The notes beneath the pieces are model-generated. The model was not told the DNA's origin. It made no database searches and saw only the letters and a list, made by a program, of their open reading frames with translations. DNA of 11,036 bases from Candidatus Fermentibacterota bacterium (lineage in GTDB: Bacteria; Fermentibacterota; Fermentibacteria; Fermentibacterales; Fermentibacteraceae): the NCBI GenBank assembly GCA_022703195.1, contig JAKLEF010000037.1, forward strand, positions 1 through 11,036, in the 5' to 3' direction. Of the stretch, positions 5,856 to 11,036 are shown in pieces. Both the position numbers and the translations under genes were made by a program. Each line of letters starts with the position of its first letter. The stretch's first letter is position 1.

Positions 5856-7907
5856 TTGTCCAGATTGACCGAACTCGCATCATCGGGGCGCTATGTCGAA
5901 CTCGAAGGCCTCTGGCTCGATTCCCTGTCGGGCGGGCTCGACCCGGACGAAGCCGCCGGGGTCTTCCGGATACTGGTCGGCGCGGGCGAGCACGACCGGG
6001 CCGACGATCTGCTGGAGGTCGCCCTGGGCGAGACGGACGGCACCCCCGCGGCCTTCGCGCTCCTCGAACGGGCGGCTCCTGTGTTCGGGGCCAGCGAGGT
6101 CCTGCGCCCCCACCTGATAGAGATGATGAGAGACAGGCACCTTATGCTCGGCCCCCTCGAGCGTTTCATGGAGGATTCCCGCATCCTGAAGCCGGGATGC
6201 ATCATTTCGGAGGCCTGGCACAGGCTCTCCTGGCTGCTGCGGTTCGACGCGGGGAACTGGGTCCTGCACGCCGTGCACGGGCCCGGCAGGATCCTGCGGA
6301 TCACGCGGACGCATGCCGCGGTCGACTTCGGCGCCAACCGCGCCATGGAGATGCCGCTGGACAGCCTGCTCGAATCTTGCTCCCCCGTCTCTCCGGACGG
6401 AGTCGCGGTGCTGAGGCGGGTCGACCCGGCGGCCTTCTCGGCCCTCTGCGCCGAACCGGCCGTCCTCCTCGCTCGGCTCCTCGACGAGAACGGGGGCACG
6501 GTCGACAGGGCCTCTCTGGGCCCGGTGCTGGGCCCGCATGCCGCCGAGATCTGGAGGGCTCTGAGGGATGCAGCGAAGACCGCCGAGGGGCACATCGAGA
6601 GCCCCGAAAGGATCGAGAGGCTCCAGGGGGGCGGCCTCGAGGAGGCTCTGCGTGGAGCCTTGAGCTCGAGGCAGCCTCTGTCGGAGAGGGTTGCGCGAAT
6701 GAACGCGCTCCTGAAGGCGGCCCTGCCGGAAGAGCAGCGCATGGCTTCCGGGGCCCTCCTGGCCGACATGCCGGATCTCCGGAGCGTGGAGGCCGGAGCG
6801 AGGTTCGAGCTCGTCTGGACCCTCATCCAGGCGGCGGGCGAGGAGGAGGGAGGCCGTCTGGCGGAACTCGTCGACCCGCTCACGTCGCGCGCCCTCCAGG
6901 CCCTGTCGGAGATATCCGCGCCCAGGTGCAGGAGGGACTTCCTCTCTCACTGGACGAGCATCGTCGAGCCGCCTGCGCTCGAGGACATGACCAGGCAGCT
7001 CGCTCCTGGCCAGAGGCAGGCCCTCCTGGATGCGGCCGCGGCCACCCATCCCGGCTGGGCGGAGACCTTCCTCCGGGGGCTCGTCTTCGGCGGGACGGAT
7101 TCCGACCTCCTGCTCTGGGCATCGTCGGTCCTCCTCGATGGCGTGGCCGGAGATCCCGGGGACAGGGCGGCCATCATCCGCACCGCCCTCGACGTGATCC
7201 CCAGGGGAAGGGCCGAGAACCAGCGCAGGGCTGCCAGGACGATCGTGGAGCGCGCAGGGGAAGAACTGAGGGCTCTCCTGAAGAGCCTCGACGCCAGGAA
7301 GCTCTCGAACCTCTCGGACCTGCTCGGCGAGTGCGGACCGGCCCACGAGGCAGGCCTCTGCCTCGAGATCCGGCGCGAATCCTCCGGTAGGTCGGCGGAT
7401 TCCGGGAGGACCTACTATTTCTGGGAGTCGGACTTCGTCTTCGACAGCCCGTCAGCTATAAGGAGGAGGGCCGAGGCGATCGAGAAGCTGCGGACTGTCG
7501 AGATCCCGGCCGCCGCGGCCACGGTTGGCGAGGCGGCCTCCCACGGCGATCTCTCCGAGAACGCCGAGTACAAGGCCGCCCTGGAGCGAAGAGACCTTCT
7601 CCTGGAGAGGATGTCCAGGTGGTCGGAGGAGTTCGGCCGCCTGAGGCCCTACCCGATGGGCGACCTGTCGGCGTCGGTCAGCTCCCCCGGCACCGGCGTC
7701 AGGCTGTCCGGCGACGACGGGACCGTGGAATTCCTGCTGGTCGGCCCCCTGGAGGCCAGACCCGAGGAGGGGCGCGTGAACTACCTGGCCCCGCTGGGGT
7801 CGGCGCTCCTGGGCAGGCGCCGGGGCGAACTGCTGGAGCTGCCGGGGCGCACCGGCCGGTTCACGGTCGATTCGGTGAGGATTCTCGCGGAGGGCGACCT
7901 GCCTTGA
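5856..7907 (+). CDS. greA: Extended GreA/GreB-type transcript cleavage factor (683 aa)
   Basis: The C-terminal ~150 residues are a full Gre factor. An N-terminal coiled coil (about 530-598) bears the tip motif GDLSENAEY (564-572), whose acidic D565 and E568 match the pair that coordinates Mg2+ in the RNA polymerase secondary channel. The FKBP-like domain follows (about 603-678), with NYLAPLGSALLGRRRGELLEL. Gre factors normally have about 160 residues; here about 520 more precede. Residues 1-110 look like helical repeats. Residues about 133-185 (WVLHAVHGPGRILRI, AVDFGANRAMEMPLDSL) look like a small Tudor/CarD-like barrel. The rest to 505 is helical, HEAT- or TPR-like, and Leu/Ala-rich. Chlamydial and Borrelia GreA are known to be similarly long. 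Predicted role: rescue of backtracked polymerase, with the extension contacting polymerase or another partner. The start is TTG 5856 with GGGAG 5 nt upstream; a second TTG is at 5865. First gene of the plus-strand set. Confidence 0.88.
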   Translation: MSRLTELASSGRYVELEGLWLDSLSGGLDPDEAAGVFRILVGAGEHDRADDLLEVALGETDGTPAAFALLERAAPVFGASEVLRPHLIEMMRDRHLMLGPLERFMEDSRILKPGCIISEAWHRLSWLLRFDAGNWVLHAVHGPGRILRITRTHAAVDFGANRAMEMPLDSLLESCSPVSPDGVAVLRRVDPAAFSALCAEPAVLLARLLDENGGTVDRASLGPVLGPHAAEIWRALRDAAKTAEGHIESPERIERLQGGGLEEALRGALSSRQPLSERVARMNALLKAALPEEQRMASGALLADMPDLRSVEAGARFELVWTLIQAAGEEEGGRLAELVDPLTSRALQALSEISAPRCRRDFLSHWTSIVEPPALEDMTRQLAPGQRQALLDAAAATHPGWAETFLRGLVFGGTDSDLLLWASSVLLDGVAGDPGDRAAIIRTALDVIPRGRAENQRRAARTIVERAGEELRALLKSLDARKLSNLSDLLGECGPAHEAGLCLEIRRESSGRSADSGRTYYFWESDFVFDSPSAIRRRAEAIEKLRTVEIPAAAATVGEAASHGDLSENAEYKAALERRDLLLERMSRWSEEFGRLRPYPMGDLSASVSSPGTGVRLSGDDGTVEFLLVGPLEARPEEGRVNYLAPLGSALLGRRRGELLELPGRTGRFTVDSVRILAEGDLP

Positions 7908-8191
7908 TCTGCTCGCGCTGCGGAACCCGGTCCGAGGCTCCCGCGGGAGCGTTCGGGGCGGTCTGCGAAGGCTGCGGAACCTACCTGCACACCTGCGAGC
8001 AGTGCAGGCTCTACGTCGCGTCCTCCGGGATGTGCGCCTCCTCCACGGCCGAGCAGCCCGCCGATCCGTCGCACAGGAACTTCTGCGAGGAGTTCGAGCC
8101 GCTGAACGCCCGAAGGGCCGGTGAAGGCCCGGGACCGGCCGGGGACGACCCGGCTTCGAGGTTCCGCAGCCTCTTCGGGGGAAGAGGCTGA
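7904..8191 (+). CDS. Small cysteine-rich putative zinc-binding protein
   Basis: 95-residue cytoplasmic protein with eight cysteines: CSRC (3-6), CEGC (21-24), CEQC (31-34), C44 and C61, plus His29. The two outer CxxC pairs suggest a zinc ribbon. The stretch 'YLHTCEQCRLY...NFCEEFEP' matches a pattern I recall from an uncharacterised family with 'LHSCRNCRFY...ANFCDYF', so this is a conserved hypothetical; no function is established. The tail (67-95) is Gly/Pro-rich and ends FRSLFGG. The start TTG 7904 overlaps the TGA of gre (TTGA), with GGAGG 10 nt upstream, so translation is probably coupled. That ties it to the Gre factor. The frame is open further upstream inside gre (from 7619), but there it is only a shadow of the Gre coding sequence. 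Confidence 0.78.
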   Translation: MICSRCGTRSEAPAGAFGAVCEGCGTYLHTCEQCRLYVASSGMCASSTAEQPADPSHRNFCEEFEPLNARRAGEGPGPAGDDPASRFRSLFGGRG

Positions 8192-8193
8192 GC

Positions 8194-9702
8194 ATGCCCC
8201 CGGGCCGCTTCAGTCCCGGCGGCCCCGCACCCGCCGTCAGGATGAGCCCCGCCTGGGCGGCCGCGATCGTCGCGGCTGCGCTTCTCTACATGTGGCTCTA
8301 CACGGCTGTTCCGAAGAACGTCAGGCTCGCGGGCGCCGCGTGTGCCGTCGCGGTGCCTGCAGTGCTCCTGATGCGCCCGCGGGCGGCAGGGCTGCTCTAT
8401 GCCGCCCCGCTCGTCTTCGGCCTCGGGAACTCCGACTTCACGCTCGGCCCCTTCCATCCCACGGCCGCCACCCTCTTCTCCGCGGCGGTGACGATCCTCT
8501 GGCTCCTCGAGAAGATCGTGTGGGACGAGCCCTTCCACGTCCCGCGCCGCACCGGCCTGGGCATCGCCGCGGCCGCCCTGGCGGTGCAGGCCATGAGCAT
8601 AGCGGTCTCCGTACAGGTCGTCGGCCAGCACTTCTGGAATGCGGTGCGCGAGGGGACCAGCCTCTTCCTCTTCATGCCCGTCGCCCTGGTGGCGGTGGAC
8701 CAGGCAAGGACCCACGGGCAGGCGATGAACCTCGCACGGAGCATCGTCCTGTCCCTGCTAGTCCTCGCCGTGGCAGGGATCGTCCAGTACCTCGGCATCT
8801 CCGGGTTCAGCAGGGTGGACGTCGAGATAGGATACGTCTACAGGGGCAGGATCGAATCCACCTTCCCCGGGGCCAACGTGTTCGCGGGCTTCCTCGAGCT
8901 GACGGTGCCGCTGGCGCTCGGGATGCTCATCCACGAGAAGTCCAGGGGATGGAAGGCAGCCTCGTTCGCGGCCTTCGCCGCCGGTTTCACGGCCACCCTG
9001 TTCACCTTCTCGCGGGGCGGGTTCCTGATGACCGTTCTCGGTTCGATGCTGGTCCTGGTGACGAGGTTCAGGAACAGGCCGGCCTTCCCGGCCCTGTTCG
9101 CCGCAGCGGTGGTGTACGTCATGGCCAACAACGCGGGCACCTTCGCCAGGCAGCTCAGCCTGGTGACGGCCCCGTCCGACGTCGTGAGCCAGCCCACCCT
9201 CGTGCACAGGTACATCACATACAGGAGCTTCTGGAACACCTTCCTCGCACACCCCTGGACCGGGGTGGGCTGGGGCGCCCTGGGCTTCTTCACGGGCAGG
9301 ACGGAGATCTACACGTTCTGGGACATCAGGCACACCATCTCCACCACGGACATCCCGTATTTCGGGGGCGGCAACAGCCTCTTCCTGAACCAGGCGGTGA
9401 AGGGCGGGATCTTGTCGATAGCGTCGCTGATCCTCCTATGCCTTGCCGTCCTCCGGGCCATCGCCTCTTCAGCGGGAAGGACGAGAGGCCTGCCGGAGAT
9501 CGCGGCGGCCTGTGCACTGGTCGGTTTCGCCGGGCACCAGCTCGTCGACCATCTGCTGAGATGGCCGCAGATAAACGCTTTCTTCTGGCTGCTGGTCGGC
9601 ACTATGATCGCCCTGGCATACTCAAGGGCGGACGCTGACGCCGGTGGGGGCCCCGCGCCGGGGGCCGGCGGCGTGCCGGCGGAAATGCCCCGGGGAGCAT
9701 AG
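8194..9702 (+). CDS. O-antigen polymerase/ligase-like membrane protein (Wzy/WaaL type)
   Basis: 502-residue inner-membrane protein with about ten or more hydrophobic segments (for example 20-38, 46-60, 66-78, 90-108, 121-140, 155-170, 182-200, 228-245, 257-272, 276-290, 296-310, 405-425, 436-450, 460-476). The block FTFSRGGFLM (270-279) is the hallmark of the Wzy_C family, which polymerises or ligates undecaprenyl-linked glycans on the periplasmic face. A long soluble loop (about 311-400) follows, with ITYRSFWNTFLAHPWTGVGWG and GGGNSLFLNQ, the latter in place of the usual HNxxL. Sequence alone does not separate polymerase from ligase; the neighbouring initiating transferase fits either. ATG 8194 has GAGG 6 nt upstream and lies 2 nt after the previous stop. 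The C-terminus (480-502) is Gly/Pro/Ala-rich. Confidence 0.88.
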   Translation: MPPGRFSPGGPAPAVRMSPAWAAAIVAAALLYMWLYTAVPKNVRLAGAACAVAVPAVLLMRPRAAGLLYAAPLVFGLGNSDFTLGPFHPTAATLFSAAVTILWLLEKIVWDEPFHVPRRTGLGIAAAALAVQAMSIAVSVQVVGQHFWNAVREGTSLFLFMPVALVAVDQARTHGQAMNLARSIVLSLLVLAVAGIVQYLGISGFSRVDVEIGYVYRGRIESTFPGANVFAGFLELTVPLALGMLIHEKSRGWKAASFAAFAAGFTATLFTFSRGGFLMTVLGSMLVLVTRFRNRPAFPALFAAAVVYVMANNAGTFARQLSLVTAPSDVVSQPTLVHRYITYRSFWNTFLAHPWTGVGWGALGFFTGRTEIYTFWDIRHTISTTDIPYFGGGNSLFLNQAVKGGILSIASLILLCLAVLRAIASSAGRTRGLPEIAAACALVGFAGHQLVDHLLRWPQINAFFWLLVGTMIALAYSRADADAGGGPAPGAGGVPAEMPRGA

Positions 9703-11036
9703 ATGGGCCGCGAGAAGGGCATCAGGCTGGATGGCGCCTATTCAGCCCTGAGCCTCGCATGCGACTCCCTTTCCATCGCCGTGGCTGTGGTGCTCGCGAG
9801 CGTTCTCAGGCACGGGCCGGAGTCGATCCGGAACTTCCTGCCCCTCGTCGGCACCTGGGGCTTCTACTCGGTAATCACCCTGCTCCTGTCCGACATGGAG
9901 AGCGTCTACCACGCCAGGACCAGCGTCAACCGCTCGCTCCTTGCCTACCGTCTGATACGGATCGCCCTCATCGTTACAGTCCTCTACGTCATCGCGGCCT
10001 TCGTCTTCAGGCTGCCCTCGGGCTGGTTCCTGCACAGCCGCCTCGTGATCGCGACGACGTTCCTGTTCTGGTGCATCGTCTCGTTCCTGTTCAGGCTCGG
10101 CCTGCCCTCCTTCGTCGTGCTTCTCTCAAGGCTCCGCATCCTCCGCATCCCGGACGTCCGGATCCTGGCTTGCGGCGATCCGGAGGTCGTGCCGAGGGTG
10201 AGGGCGATGCTCGACAAGTCGCCGCTGTACAGGCGGTTCCTTCACTTCATCCCCTGCCCGGTCGAGGCCCCCGGCGACGTTGCGGGAAGGCTGAGGCACT
10301 ACGTGGCGCAGATGCGGGAATGCGGGTGCGACGACCTCTGCATAGCCGAGGACGGGATGGACTTCGACACGGTCGCGCCCTTCATCATCGAGTGCTTCGA
10401 GCAGGGGATCTCGCTCAGCATCTACTCGTCGTTGTTCGAGACCCTCGGCTACTACGACTCCTGGATCAGCTTCCCCGAGAGGCCGGCACTGGTGTTCTTC
10501 ACGCCCCCCATGTCGAAGGCGGGCGAGGCGGCCTGGCGCATCCTCGACATCGTTCTCTCATCGCTCGCCCTGCTGGCCCTCCTCCCCCTCTTCGGCCTCG
10601 TGGCGATGCTGATAAGGATCAACAGCCCGGGGCCGGTGTTCTTCCGGCAGAAAAGGGTCGGTCTGGGCGGCCGGCTCTTCGTCTTCTACAAGTTCCGGTC
10701 CATGCGCAACACAACCTCGTCCAACGTGAAGGCGCACAAGGACTACTTCGCGAAGTACGCCCGCGGCATCGCGGCCGACTCGGAGAGCGACTCGGGCTTC
10801 AAGCTCAGGGACGACAACCGCGTGACATGGACCGGCAGGATCATCCGGAAGACTTCGATCGACGAACTGCCCCAGTTCCTGAACGTCCTCAAGGGGGACA
10901 TGAGCCTGGTCGGCCCGCGCCCGATGATGTTGGACCAGCAAGACCTTTATCCCGGAAGCGCCTATTACGCCCTGCGGCCCGGCCTGACCGGAACCTGGCA
11001 GATTTCCGACCGCAACCAATCCACTTTCGCCCAGCG
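9703..11036 (+). CDS. Polyprenyl-phosphate sugar-1-phosphate transferase (WbaP/WcaJ type; cut by window edge)
   Basis: Initiates glycan synthesis by moving a sugar phosphate from a nucleotide sugar to undecaprenyl phosphate at the inner membrane. Of the 444 visible residues, 15-135 form about four transmembrane segments. Residues 151-260 are a Rossmann-like domain with a degenerate start (ILACGDPE). From 276 comes the bacterial sugar transferase domain: membrane helix 279-304, NSPGPVFFRQKRVG, FVFYKFRSM, catalytic pair D387-E388 in TSIDELPQF, LKGDMSLVGPRP (396-407) and RPGLTGTWQISDRN. Probably a few tens of residues are missing at the right edge. ATG 9703 directly follows the TAG of the previous gene, with GGAG 5 nt upstream. 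Oddity: after residue 409 codon use shifts toward A/T-ending codons (9 of 35, against 32 of about 408 before), and the wording there looks like a different branch of the family. Confidence 0.92.
   Translation, partial: MGREKGIRLDGAYSALSLACDSLSIAVAVVLASVLRHGPESIRNFLPLVGTWGFYSVITLLLSDMESVYHARTSVNRSLLAYRLIRIALIVTVLYVIAAFVFRLPSGWFLHSRLVIATTFLFWCIVSFLFRLGLPSFVVLLSRLRILRIPDVRILACGDPEVVPRVRAMLDKSPLYRRFLHFIPCPVEAPGDVAGRLRHYVAQMRECGCDDLCIAEDGMDFDTVAPFIIECFEQGISLSIYSSLFETLGYYDSWISFPERPALVFFTPPMSKAGEAAWRILDIVLSSLALLALLPLFGLVAMLIRINSPGPVFFRQKRVGLGGRLFVFYKFRSMRNTTSSNVKAHKDYFAKYARGIAADSESDSGFKLRDDNRVTWTGRIIRKTSIDELPQFLNVLKGDMSLVGPRPMMLDQQDLYPGSAYYALRPGLTGTWQISDRNQSTFAQ

Noticed and set aside
5880..7346. 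488-codon minus-strand frame
   Set aside because: Antisense to the Gre extension; composition typical of a shadow frame.
8121..9638. 505-codon plus-strand frame
   Set aside because: Overlaps the Wzy-like gene in another frame and is full of Arg/Gly/Pro with no membrane segments.
10558..11019. 153-codon minus-strand frame
   Set aside because: Antisense to the conserved sugar transferase domain.

Overview
The window is GC-rich bacterial DNA, probably a Gram-negative from a poorly sampled lineage. Codons mostly end in G or C, arginine is often AGG, TTG starts are frequent, and several genes overlap or abut. The best lineage hint is a long GreA-type protein with a helical N-terminal extension, an architecture known from Chlamydiae and spirochaetes. 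I cannot place the organism more precisely.

Left half, minus strand (1-5770). Three genes run leftward from 5770: a Tat-exported protein of unknown function (4883-5770), a HAD-IB phosphatase (4230-4877) and a PP-loop ATPase that resembles tRNA-thiolation enzymes (3274-4233). Gaps of 5 nt and an overlap of 4 nt suggest one transcript. After them lies a 204-nt gap (3070-3273). It holds a candidate promoter, a strong Shine-Dalgarno sequence, an 8-residue mini-ORF, and a possible hairpin pairing that Shine-Dalgarno with sequence past the mini-ORF stop. Next come two ABC exporter half-transporters overlapping by 8 nt. They look like the unequal halves of a heterodimeric exporter of the BmrCD / TM287-288 type; the second is cut by the left edge.

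Right half, plus strand (5856-11036). Four tightly packed genes run rightward: the extended GreA-like factor (683 aa), a 95-aa cysteine-rich putative zinc protein whose TTG start overlaps the gre stop, an O-antigen polymerase/ligase-like membrane protein, and a polyprenyl-phosphate sugar-1-phosphate transferase cut by the right edge. The last two indicate the start of a surface-glycan locus. The two halves diverge from an 85-nt region (5771-5855).

Nothing here amounts to a clearly new defence or mobile system. The points most worth checking are the leader of the exporter operon, the extended Gre factor with its cysteine-rich partner, the Tat-exported protein with a PNPOx-like segment, the altered PP-loop motif, and an abrupt codon and sequence-type change in the last ~110 bases. 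No tRNA, rRNA, CRISPR array, insertion sequence or convincing intrinsic terminator was seen.
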